Below, one piece after another: positions 43,063 through 52,999 of a stretch of DNA of 64,000 nt (the stretch's first letter is position 1; each line of letters begins with the position of its first letter). Position numbers and translations under genes: made by a program. The stretch covers positions 50,639,550 through 50,703,549 of the forward strand of contig NC_030817.1 in NCBI RefSeq assembly GCF_001704415.2, in the 5' to 3' direction. This stretch comes from Capra hircus (taxonomy: Eukaryota; Chordata; Mammalia; Artiodactyla; Bovidae). The notes under the pieces were generated by a model. The model made no database searches, was not told where the DNA came from, and saw only the letters and a program-made list of their open reading frames with translations.

Positions 43063-43937
43063 GCATGAGATGACCGTGACTGTCCCTTCTGCTCCAAATT
43101 CTGTATTTCACTGCACACAAGGGAAGAAATCTTAAAGACACAGCCACTGACGTAAAGCAGGAGGTTGGTCCCTCCACTTCGAACCAGAGTCCCTGCCATC
43201 CCACAGCTCTTCACAAACACAACTTCTTCTCAAACCCTTGGTCTCAGTCAAGCCTTACAACAGTGCTGCAGAATCGGCTGAGTGGTATTACTGCCCGGGT
43301 TACAGAGGAAGAAAGTGGGTCTCAGGGGCCCAGGGCACTGAGTTAACACATGGACACGCAGGGCTGAGTCATGCTCTCCCCATGACCTCCCTTGCAAACC
43401 TTATGGGAGAGCTCTCAAAGTTCTTGTCGACACTACACTCGGCAGCTTGCCTGGGAGGCGAGCCCTGTTGACAGCTTCAGGTTTCTCCCCTAACACCTTG
43501 ACTCTTACCTAGTAGTTCCTTCTTGGTTAAAGAACTTAAAGTCTTAAGTCCTTTAAGACTTCAAGAACTTAGTTTCAAGACTCTTGCAAAGTATTTTCAG
43601 GAAAAGGAAGGAGATGAAAATTTATTGAGTACCCACCAAAACTACTTTTCCTGCACACCAACTCACAGAGAAGCAAAATTTGAGAGATGAGGAAGATGTG
43701 GTCCTAGGGTACCAGGATCCCTTGGCCAGAGAGTGAGGTCAGCTGCAGTGGGGGACGGCGAGTCAGTCACCCTCTGTCACTTTCCCCAGAAACTGAGGGC
43801 CCAGTGTCAAAATGCTCTGTGCACTGATGCTAAAAAGTTGAGCAGAAGAGCCAAACAAGCACAGTTTCTCTCCAGACAGACAAGACCCATCTGCTCACCT
43901 CAGTGAGCGCTCCTGGTTGGAAACATCCCCTGAGCTG
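43063..43937. other. Unassigned DNA with MIR-like patch
   Basis: A probable MIR remnant on the minus strand lies at about 43240-43375 (GTGGTATTACTGCCCGGGTTACAGAGGAAG). A short hairpin with flanking direct repeats lies at 43530-43571. No gene. Confidence 0.45.
43530..43571. repeat. Hairpin flanked by direct repeats
   Basis: AAGAACTTA (43530-43538) and its copy (43563-43571) enclose a perfect 9-bp stem: AAGTCTTAA (43539-43547), loop GTCCT, TTAAGACTT (43553-43561). It is short and of unknown function. Confidence 0.85.
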
Positions 43938-44435
43938 CTAGTAAGTGCCAGGCATTGTACAAAGCATTGAGATGCAGCGGGAAGCGGGCAGGGCAGGCGG
44001 CTGGTAGTGATGCTCCCCGGTCCACCACCCACCCAGTAGGCAGGAAATAAACATGAAAACAAATGCACAGATGTGGTGGAGCATGTTGTGTGACATCCAG
44101 TGAGGGAAACAGACAGGGTGATCCTTGACAGAGCAGGCAGGGGAACTGAGTGGGTCTCTGAGGAGGTGATGTTTCAGTTGTGACCTAAAGAGAGAGATGA
44201 CAGGAACAGAGCAAAGGGGAGAAGTCACCAGGCAGGGGATGGACGGCAACTGCAGGTGGCCTCGTGTCACATAGAGCTTGGCAAGGGAAAGAGGTACATG
44301 AGAGAAGGGCAGGCAGAGAGGGGAGCAGTGACCAGCTCAAGAGGAACCTTGATGGCCATTTTATACTGGATTGGATTTTATTCTGGAAGCAGTGGGAATT
44401 TGTGAAGAGTTTTTGGACCATGTGGGGGAAGGTGG
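43938..44435 (+). mobile_element. Ancient mammalian dispersed repeat (unnamed)
   Basis: This is the longest copy of the repeat also at 10225: GTGCCAGGCATTGTACAAAGC, GAGGAGGTGATGTTTCAGTTGTGACC, TTGGATTTTATTCTGGAAGCAGTGGG. The consensus is recognised but not its family label. Confidence 0.75.
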
Positions 44436-44659
44436 CACTGCCACAGAGGCCCCCAGCACTCCAAACTGCAGAGGAAGCTGGGGACAGCTCCTCCTTCACT
44501 GCTTCACATATTGACACAGCATGGCCTATCACCTCCACAAAAATTCCTACCACCTGTATGGAAAAAACCTAGCCAGCAATGTTTTAGGAGTTATAGAATA
44601 CATACATTTTTCAATGTTTCTTGTAGGGATCACAAACCTTTGGTTTTATGGTGACTTAA
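44436..44659. other. Unassigned DNA
   Basis: Nothing recognised. Confidence 0.4.
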
Positions 44660-45323
44660 CTAAGATCATGGCATCTGGTCCCATCACTTCATGGGAAATA
44701 GATGGGGAAACAGTGGAAACAGTGTCAGACTTTATTTTTTGGGGCTCCAAAATCACTGCAGATGGTGATTGCAACCATGAAATTAAAAGACACTTACTCC
44801 TTGGAAGGAAAGTTATGACCAACCTAGATAGCATAGTAAAAAACAGAGATATTACTTTGCCAACAAAGGTCCATCTAGTCAAGGCTATGGTTTTTCCAAT
44901 GGTCATGTATGGATGTGAGAGTTGGACTGTGAAGAAAGCTGAGTGCCGGAGAATTGATGCTTTTGAACTGTGGTGCTGGAGAAGACTCTTGAGAGTCCCT
45001 TGGACTGCAAGGAGATCCAACCAGTCCACCCTAAAGGAGACCTGGGTGTTCATTGGAAGGACTGATGCTGAGGCTGAAACTCCAATACTTTGGCCACCTC
45101 ATGCGAAGAGTTGACTCATTGGAAAAGACCTTGATGCTGGGAGGGGTTGGGGGCAAGAGGAGAAGGGGACGACAGAGGATTAGATGGCTGGATGGCATCA
45201 CCGACTTGATACACATGAGTCTGGGTGAACTCCGGGAGTTGGTGTTGGACAGGGAGGCCTGGCGTGCTGCGATTCATGGGGTTGCAAAGAGTCAGACACG
45301 ACTGAGCGACTGAGCTGAACTGA
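44660..45323 (+). mobile_element. BovB LINE, 5'-truncated 3' end
   Basis: 0.66 kb of BovB. The first frame runs from IMASGPITSWEIDGETVETV through KRHLLLGRKVMTNLDSIV and ELWCWRRLLRVPWTARRSNQ, then shifts frame. A second frame continues LKLQYFGHLMRRVDSLEKTL and DREAWRAAIHGVAKSQTRLS. The tail is GAGCTGAACTGAACTT. Truncation is upstream of GLKLNIQ, so the catalytic YADD is absent. ACTTAA occurs at both flanks, a possible but weak target duplication. Confidence 0.96.
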
Positions 45324-46204
45324 ACTTAATATTGATGTTGAGCCATAAGCAGAGTTGTGGCTGTTTGATTAAAAAAGTAGCAACTTCATGCCAAACAGGC
45401 AGTATTTTCTTCCCCTCTCCTCTCTTCCCCCCTCCCTTAACTTCTATTTCTCTTCTTTTTCTCCCCTTCCCTCCCCTCTCTCCCTCTTTCCCTTCTGTCC
45501 CCTTCTTTTTATTTTGCAAGTGTGCTTTGATCTAATATCTGGCTCTCCCTTGAATATAGCAGTTTCCCTAAGTCCTTTAGAATCAAATCCTGCAGTTAGG
45601 GACCAACCCCAATTTAATAGTGGCCCTGGTCTCTAGAAGGCATCTCAAGTTAGAGGGAACATAGCCACTGTAGATGCCTTGCAAAGTGCCCTGGATGGGA
45701 AAAATAATTACAAAAAAGCATCCAACAAGTAATCCTCACCCCCTTTCCCAGCCTCCCCAGAAACTATCCAGAAACTTAATTTTTATAGGGCCAACCACAG
45801 AACAGCAGGGAGGCCCATAGTGCAAGAACGTGGGGAAAGAAAAGATGATGAAAAAAAGACTTCCAGAAGAAAGGAACTCGCATTTTGAATAGGAATGGTA
45901 TTTAAAAGAAAAACAAAGCCCAAATCCCAAACATCCTATCCAACAGGAAATTATCATCAGTGTTTAGAAATTCCAGGGAGTACACCCTGGGACACCTGAA
46001 AAACTGGCGCAGGGACTTCAGTTTTGTTGAGGAGGAGCAATGGCTGGGCTAGCCAGTTCCCCAAAGACCTGGGGGTGCGTGTGCTCAGTGTCCTGACACT
46101 CCCCTGACACCCTGGGAGGGCAAAGAAGTCAGTGGTGGGCAGGAGGAGCCCAGTAAGGTGGTGCGGACCTCTGTTACTTTTGCTACATGCCTTCTGCAGT
46201 TAGC
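45324..46204. other. Unassigned DNA with polypyrimidine tract
   Basis: Includes the CT-rich tract at 45408-45520. The rest (45520-46200) shows no repeat or gene. Confidence 0.45.
45408..45520. repeat. Long polypyrimidine tract
   Basis: About 110 bp almost purely C and T on the plus strand, with only a few A/G interruptions. Mirror-like homopyrimidine tracts can form triplex structures. No transcription-related context is visible. Confidence 0.9.
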
Positions 46205-46315
46205 AGATATTAATCATATACATGCTAGGGTGCCAGGCACCCTGGTGGGCACTTGGGACCCAGTGAGAAAGACAGCTTGAGTTCCTGCCCTCAGGTAGAG
46301 CCCCCCCCCCCAACT
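46205..46315 (+). mobile_element. Ancient dispersed repeat fragment (unnamed), plus C11 run
   Basis: Resembles the head of the repeat at 43938 (GGTGCCAGGCACCCTGGTGGGC, GAGTTCCTGCCCTCAGGTAGAG). It ends in an 11-base C run at about 46301-46311. Confidence 0.6.
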
Positions 46316-46679
46316 GCTTTGGGAACAGTGTTTCCTGACTGGGGAGTTTCTTTAGATTGTTGATCAGAGGGACCTACCCTACCTTAGCAGAGTGGCAGGA
46401 GAGTGACCTGAATGTGCTCTCCCTGAAATTTCCATCATGAGAAGAGTGACAATAAAATTGGGGGAAACATAGTTGAAGTGGATTTGTCCATGTTCTGCAG
46501 AGAAACCCCTACAGGGGTTTCCATCTGGAGCCTCAGAGCTGCCCTGGCACGGAGATAGACGACTGCCTTTGTAATGTAAGATCAAAACTGAGAACTGTTA
46601 AGTCTAAATCTTTATTACCAGCAATACCTTTACTACTTTAGGTCTTTTTGCCTAAATGATTGAAATAGGCTTCTTCTGG
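46316..46679. other. Unassigned DNA
   Basis: Nothing recognised. Confidence 0.4.
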
Positions 46680-47515
46680 TCTCCTTGCTTCCTCTTTAGA
46701 ATGATTATCCCAACAAGTTTCCCCACTTCTCCAGAACCATCAGCCTCCTTAGCCTGCCAAAATCTGGTCCCACCTGCCTTTGGAGCCTGCTGCCATCATT
46801 TAACACATTCAATGTGCAGGATAACAAATGCTTCATGCAATTGGCAGGCTCAGGATTCTTGCTCAAGGTCTTCCTTCAACCAAGAATGTCTTTCCATGTT
46901 TCTGGGCTCTTTGTAAATTATGCTTCATCCTCAAAATCTCACTTGAGGGGCTTCCCTGGTGGCTCAGTCATAAAGAATCCACCTGCCCACCTGCCAATGC
47001 AGGAGACGTGGGTTCGACCCCTGGTCCAGGAAGATCCCACATAGCTTGGAGCAACTAAGCCCGTGTGCCACAACTATTGAGTCTGTGCTCTGGAGTCCAG
47101 GTGCCACAACTACTGAAGTCCGAGCCCTAGAGTCCATGTTCCTTAACAAGAGAAACCACCGCAATAAACCCGCACACGATAGCTAAGAGTAGTCCCTGCT
47201 CTCAGCAACTAGAGAAAAACCTGCAGCAATAAAGACCCAGCACAGCCAAAAATAAGTTTTAAAAATTATATTTTAAAAAACTCTCACTTGAAATGTTATT
47301 TCTGATATAAAGCCATTACAGAATGCCTAGAAGAAATCAATCACGTCTCCCTCTGTGTTTCCACAACCTTGCTTTGTACTGCTACTATTTCCCTCTGTCT
47401 TGACCCTGAGTTGGTTGTATGCATATCTGTATGTCTCTCTGGACTTGACTTCATTGAAGAGGGCCTCTGTCTCTGGCCTCCCAAAGCTTAGCCTCCGTGA
47501 AGCCAGGATAAACAG
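46680..47515 (+). mobile_element. L2 LINE 3' portion, split by a CHR SINE
   Basis: The left part (46680-46946) has L2-type blocks (CCTTCAACCAAGAATGTCTTTCC, CTTCATCCTCAAAATCTCACTTGA). The right part (47282 on) continues AAATGTTATTTCTGATATAAAGCC, TCTCCCTCTGTGTTTCCACAACC and ATTGAAGAGGGCCTCTGTCTCTGG. Confidence 0.75.
46947..47281 (+). mobile_element. CHR-type SINE, near full length
   Basis: GGGCTTCCCTGGTGGCTCAGTCATAAAG, a B box GGGTTCGACCCCTGG, CTTGGAGCAACTAAGCCCGTGTGCC, tandem GCAACTAGAG-type units and CACAGCCAAAAATAAG. The target duplication is TCTCACTTGA at 46937-46946 and 47282-47291. Confidence 0.97.
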
Positions 47516-47572
47516 ACAAGTTGGTAGAATTAACTTAATTTATATATTAGTCATAGGCCTCTAAGAGTTATT

Positions 47573-47689
47573 GGGCTTCCCTGGTGGCTTAGACAGTAAA
47601 GAATCTGCCTGCAAAGCAGGAGACCTGGATCTGATCCCTGGGTTGAGAAGACCCCCTGGGGAGGGGCATGGCAACCCACTTCAGTATTC
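47573..47689 (+). mobile_element. Bov-tA SINE, 3'-truncated
   Basis: The full tRNA-like head (GGGCTTCCCTGGTGGCTTAGACAG, B box near GGATCTGATCCCTGG) and the first half of the Bov-A part, ending at CACTTCAGTATTC where L1 sequence begins. The missing 3' end is unusual, because SINE truncation is normally at the 5' side. It implies a later deletion or rearrangement at this junction. Confidence 0.93.
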
Positions 47690-47812
47690 AGTTTATCTGA
47701 GCAAAACCATAATTAGAAAAGATACATGTACTGCAATGTTCACTGAAGCACTATAATAGCCAGGACATGGAAGCAATCTAAATGTCCATCAATGGAGGAA
47801 TGGACAAAGAAG

Positions 47813-47868
<56 letters not shown>

Positions 47869-48128
47869 GAATATTACTCAGCCATAAAAAGGGTCATTGG
47901 TAGCAACATGGATAGACCTAGAAATTGTCACACTGAGTGAAGTCAGACAGAGAAAGACAAATATCATATGATATCACTTGTATGTGGAATCTAAAAAAAT
48001 TGGTACAAATGAACCTACTTACAAAACAGAAATAGTCACAGATGTAGAAAACAAACATGGTTGCCAAGGGGCAAGTGAGAGGAAGGGATAAATTGGGAAA
48101 TTTGGACTGATACATACACACTACTATT
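47690..48128 (+). mobile_element. L1 ORF2 end, left half
   Basis: GCCAGGACATGGAAGCAATCTAAATGTCCATC, then an (AC)n tract within the element, GGAATATTACTCAGCCATAAAAAGG, GACCTAGAAATTGTCACACTG and ATGTGGAATCTAAAAAAATTGG. It stops where a BovB starts and resumes at about 49629. Confidence 0.94.
47815..47863. repeat. (AC)n microsatellite inside L1
   Basis: About 24 AC units, located where L1 normally has a TATATACACA stretch. It presumably expanded from that seed. Confidence 0.97.
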
Positions 48129-49628
48129 AGAGAACCGTCAAACGGGCCTTAGGAAGCATCACTACAAACAAAACTAGTGGAGGTGATGGAATTCCAGTTG
48201 AGCTATTTCAAATTCTGAAAGATGATGCTTTGAAAGTGCTGCACTCAATATGTCAGCAAATTTGGAAAACTCAGTAGCAGTCACAGGACTGGAAGAGGTC
48301 AGTTTTCATTCCAATTCCAAAGAAGGGCAATGCCAAAGAATGTTCAAACTATGGCACAATTGCACTCTCCAGCAAAGTAATGCTCAAAATCCTCCAAGCC
48401 AGGCTTCAACCGTACGTGAACTGTGAACTTCCAGATGCTCAAATTAGATTTAGAAAAGGCAGAGGAACCAGAGATCAAATTGCCAACATCCACTGGATCA
48501 TAGAAAAAGCAAGAGAGTTCCAGAAAAGCATCTATTTCTGCTTTATTGACTATGCCAAAGCCTCTGACTGTGTGGATCACAACAAACTGGAAAATTCTGA
48601 AAGAGATGGGAATACCAGACCACCTGACCTGCCTCTTGAGAAATCTGTACGCAGGTCAGGAAGCAGCAGTTAGAACTGGACATAGAACAACAGACTGGTT
48701 CCGAATAGGAAAAGGATTACATCAAGGCTGTATATTGTCACACTGCTTATTTAACTTATATGCAGAGTACATCATGAGAAACACTGGGCTGGAGGAAGCA
48801 CAGCTGGAATCAAGATTGCCAGGAGAAATATCAATAACCTTAGATATGCAGAGGACACCACCCTTATGGCAGAAAGTGAAGAAGAACTAAAGAGCCTCTT
48901 GAGGAAAGTGACAGAGGAAAGTGAAAAAGTTGGCTTAAAGCTCAACATTCAGAAAACGAAGATCATGGCATCTGGTCCCATCACATCATGGCAGATGGGG
49001 AAACAGTGGAAACAGTGGCTGACTTTATTTTGGGGGGCTCCAAAATCACTGCAGATAGTGATTGCAGCCATGAAATTAAAAGACACTTACTCCTTGGAAG
49101 GAAAGTTATGACCAACCTAGATAGCATATTCAAAAGCAGAGACATTACTTTGCCGACTAAGGTCCATATAGTCAAGGCTATGGTTTTTCCAGTGGTTATG
49201 TGTGGATATGAGAGTTGGACTATAAAGAAAGCTGAGAGCTGAAGAATTGATGCTTTTGAACTGTGGTGTTGGAGAAGACTATTGAGAGTCCCTTGGACTG
49301 CAGGGAGATCCAAGCAGTCCATCTTAAAGGAGATTAGTTCTGGGTGTTCATTGGAAGGACTGATGTTGAAGCTGAAGCTCCAGTACTTTGGCCACCTGAT
49401 GCGAAGAGCTGACTCATTGGAAAAGACCTTGATGCTGGGAAAGATTGAGGGCAGGAGGAGAAGGGGACGACAGAGGATGAGATGGTTGGATGGCATCACC
49501 AACTCAATGGACATGGGTTTGGGTGGACTCTGGGAGTTGGTGTTGGACAGGGAGGCCTGGCGTGCTGTAGTTCATGGAGTCACAAAGAACTGGACACGAC
49601 TGAGCGACTGAACTGAACTGAAGTGAAG
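48129..49628 (+). mobile_element. BovB LINE, longest copy (1.5 kb), nested in L1
   Basis: It extends furthest 5' of the seven copies and covers most of the RT domain plus the 3' region. Successive frames show LKILQARLQPYVNCELPDAQ, FRKGRGTRDQIANIHWIIEK, FCFIDYAKASDCVDHNKLE, LTCLLRNLYAGQEAAV and GLHQGCILSHCLFNLYAEYI. The catalytic loop reads YAED (48845-48856), a GAT-to-GAG change from YADD. At least three frameshifts separate the frames, and a TAG stop lies at about 48272. The C-terminal part continues KRHLLLGRKVMTNLDSIFKS to DREAWRAVVHGVTKNWTRLS. The endonuclease is absent. CTACTAT at both flanks may be a target duplication, but L1 itself has similar bases. Confidence 0.97.
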
Positions 49629-49805
49629 AACCTACTATATAGCACAGGAAACTCTACTTACATGGGACTTGATGACTTACATGGGAAGAGAATCTAAAGA
49701 AGAGTGGGTATATGTACAATTGATTCAATTTGCTGTACAGCAAAAAGCAACACAACAATGTAAATTAACTATATTCCAATACAAATTAATTTTTAAAGTT
49801 AACCT
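49629..49805 (+). mobile_element. L1 3' UTR end, right half
   Basis: ACCTACTATATAGCACAGGAAACTC, GTATATGTACAATTGATTCAATTTGCTGTACAGC and ACACAACAATGTAAATTAACTATATTCCAATAC are the typical ruminant L1 3' terminus. Confidence 0.95.
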
Positions 49806-51859
49806 TACTGGAAGAAGGGCAATCCAAAGCAAGTAAGAATGTTTTGCACTAAAAAATGGTGATCTGAACATCAAGAGTCAGGTTCTGACCATGCACACAG
49901 AAACCAATGCTCCCTACTGTCTCCTTCCTAACTCTGCCTCTGGGCTCTCATTTCATCACTCTGTGGCTTTCTTCATTTGATAATTGCTTTCTGTCCTTCC
50001 AGCCACACTGTAACCATCCAGTTCACCATAGCATACCCAGTCCTCAGCAAAGATGCTTAGCACATGCCAGGAGTTGAGAAAGTTATAGCTGAATGAACAC
50101 AGAAGTGAATGTACTTAATCCTTATTTACTCTGAAATGAGTTCTAACTCAGACGCACCTACAACATTTGCAATTCTGGGTGCAAGAGTAGAAAGAAATCT
50201 CAGAAATCAAATGTCTGAATATTTGAAAGTTACCAAGTATGCTAAAAAGTTATTTTTGTGAAATGCTATCCCTCTCCCTTAACAAATATGCCTCTGTGAC
50301 TTCTTCACATTCTGCTCTGAGACGAGGTGGTGTAGGACAGGCTGTTCTCAGTCTCGTTTCCCTCCCCAGCCTGGCTCTGCTTTGCACTTTAGGACCCACA
50401 CACCCCAGGGGTGTCCACACTGTCCCTCTACTGCTGCCCTTGGCTAGCCCTTGTATCTCAGATACACATTACAGGGATGGCCTGGCTTCAGAGGACAGAC
50501 CCAGGGATGGGACCCTCAAAGGCCTGGAAACAGGATCAAGGACTTTTACGGTCTTACAACAGGGCATAGTCTAGAAAGCGAGGTATGGATTCTAGTTGGA
50601 TGAGTCCCTGTAGCTTGCACTCTCCTCACTTTATGGGGAGGAGAATGGCCAGACAAGGGCCAGGGGGAACCAGGGGGGAGTCCCCTCAAGCCTAGGTCTG
50701 AACCTATTCATAAAGTCCCTACTCTGTACTGGTTTTTCTTTGGAGTTTGAAAACTCATCAGTGCAGAAAGAGCCAGAGCAGTGGGTCACCTGGACACCTG
50801 GGTGAGAGTGAAGCCTGATGCTCCTCAGTGACAATCCCCTTCTCAGGCAGCAGTGGGAACCCCTCACAGACCACAGGTGTACTTGGTCAGGAACGTCTAG
50901 AAGCTTCTGTCTCTCCATGTTATTACTGCCATTAAGTGAGGGTGCTTCAGAATCCCCTTGGACAGACCCAGGTGGGTGGGGAGCCCCTAAGGGTGATAGT
51001 GACACTACAGTTCTCCCAGTTGAGCAAAATCAGCGGCTGGTACTTTAAAGGAAGGATATTTTCTGCACGGATGCTTTCCAATGGGCTCCTGCAGACAGCT
51101 GGGGCCAAGCTTTTGAAATATTTCTAGCCTCTGTGTTCCTGCTGTGAAGTCTTTCGAGAAACAGTTTAGGAGTGAGGAGCTGTTTGCTATTCTGGGGCAG
51201 GGGGCATGCAGATGAAAGGGCAGATGGGTTGGAGAGGGATAATTCCCCAAGTACCCATAAAATTTTTGATCTTTGGCCCCTGCTGTAAAGTGTTTCTGGG
51301 AATGCCGGTCAGACAGGAGAGCCAGGCTCTGCAGACCTGGAGCTTCCCGTGACCTCCATCTGGGCACCTGGGACACAGTCTTTGTCACTCAGGGCACTGA
51401 GATGGGGACTCTCACGGCTCCTGGAGGCTCCAGAGGCCTGTTGGCAATCAGAAGAGTCTCAGGCCAGATGACACTGAGGGCTAGGGAAGATCGGATGAGA
51501 TGGCAGAACCCTGTCTAGGTACTAGATTCAAAGAAGTAAATATTCACCAAGGAAATGAAATTCTTTATCCTATAAATGTGTTTTGGCTGATGGTCCAATT
51601 CTCTGGGGCTCAGGTGAGCCAAAGCTGTGTGGTAACTTACCCCACAGTTAAGCGACCTTGAGTTAACCCTGGGATCTGTCACCTCCTGGCTGAGAGACTG
51701 GCCAAATTATTTGCCCTCCCTGCCTTCACTTGCTTTGCAGCTCAAAGAAGCGAAGCTCTCTTCTCAGGAGTGGTAGAGTCCAGTGGAAACGTCTTCATGT
51801 ATTCCTTACATTCAGCTGTTTTCCTGATTTCCCTCATTCTTCAGATGACATTATCATTT
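49806..51859. other. Unique DNA, with an L2-like patch
   Basis: 49890-50105 resembles an L2 3' end (TGATAATTGCTTTCTGTCC, GATGCTTAGCACATGCCAGG, GCTGAATGAACAC). The rest shows no repeat. Frames of 60-127 codons on both strands at 50239-51518 have no motif. Confidence 0.45.
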
Positions 51860-52055
51860 AAACTGGGTTGGGATTTTGAGTTTTGGAGTCAGATTTAAAT
51901 TCAGCCCCAGCTTAGTCTTAGAAAATGATGTAACCTTGGGTGTGTGTTGGTCACCTCTTTGAGCCTCAATTTCCTTATCTATAAAATGGATTGGTATCAC
52001 TTACTTCTCCAGTTGTTTGGAGAATTAAAGGAGATAATAGCCTTGGATGCTGGTT
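51860..52055 (+). mobile_element. MIR SINE
   Basis: TTTTGGAGTCAGATTTAAATTCAGCCCC, ATGTAACCTTGGGTG, TTTGAGCCTCAATTTCCTTATCTATAAAATGG and GTTTGGAGAATTAAAGGAGATAATAG follow the MIR consensus in order. Confidence 0.92.
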
Positions 52056-52384
52056 CACATTCTCCACCTCTGCAGGTCAGCATTGCCCCTGGGGTTGGCA
52101 AGTCTGGGCAGCTCACCAAGGACCCCACAGGAGCGTGCTTTCTGGACTCTGAGTGAGTCCTACAGGGACCACTGTTGAAGTGGGCACAGCTCTCTTCAGG
52201 CAGAGTGTTGTATTTTCCTGGTGGGGAACTCTGTGGTCAGTACTAGATGAAAGAAAGGCACATGGCCTAAAAGAAGGGCTTAATGAAGCAGGCTCCATTG
52301 TGATCGAGGTGAAGGCCTCCTGTCTAGAAGGTATGGTAAGACGCAAAGTGATAGAGGTTGAAAGGCTTATCCAGAACAGGAGGC
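52056..52384. other. Unassigned DNA
   Basis: Nothing recognised. Confidence 0.4.
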
Positions 52385-52695
52385 TCTTTGGTTCAATGGA
52401 AAGAAGCTGGATTTGGAGTAAATTGGGCTGGGACTCTGTTTAAGATGACTATGTGTCCCTGGTCCTCAACAACATAACTGTCATTCAGCTGGAGCTAAAT
52501 AAGTGCATGCTTAATGAATGGAGGAGGGAAGGGAAGAAGGAAGGAAGTTGGGGGAGGGTGCTAAGCTTGATTTCTTGCTCAATTCTTGGTAAAATATGGA
52601 TAATAACATTTACTACACAGGCTTTGTTATGAGGATTCAAGGCAACACTTGTGTTTTCATCTGTAAAGTGCTACCCATCTATGAAGGATACCATT
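52385..52695 (+). mobile_element. Two MIR-like fragments
   Basis: 52385-52450 looks like a MIR head (GGTTCAATGGAAAGAAGCTGGATTTGGAG). 52585-52690 looks like a MIR 3' half (GTAAAATATGGATAATAACATTTACTACAC, ATGAGGATTCAAGGCAAC). They may be parts of one element. Confidence 0.55.
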
Positions 52696-52999
52696 ATCAT
52701 ATCATAACAGTATCATTTGTATTAGAACTGATAGTTATGGGAAATAAGAGAAAGTGAACATGGAGATTGAGGTGGATGTCAGTCAGGGTGAAAATATCAT
52801 AATCACTGCCTTGAAAGCAATGCCATTTTTATGATGACCAACCAACCCATCAGGAAAAGGTCTCCCAATTGTATCTCAACTTAACATGGGCATCAACTCT
52901 ATGGATTCATTTTTTTGCCCTCAATTTTTAGGAAAAAAGAGGCAAAATCACAATAAAATCACTTAGCAAGTATTTATCATCTGAATTTGATCTGTGCAT
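52696..52999. other. Unassigned AT-rich DNA
   Basis: Nothing recognised. Confidence 0.45.

Noticed and set aside
44264..44572. 102-codon frame upstream of BovB
   Set aside because: Mostly within the ancient repeat at 43938-44435. No motif.
48129..49628. Functional BovB reverse transcriptase gene
   Set aside because: 5' truncation, a stop, several frameshifts and a YAED loop rule out an active element.
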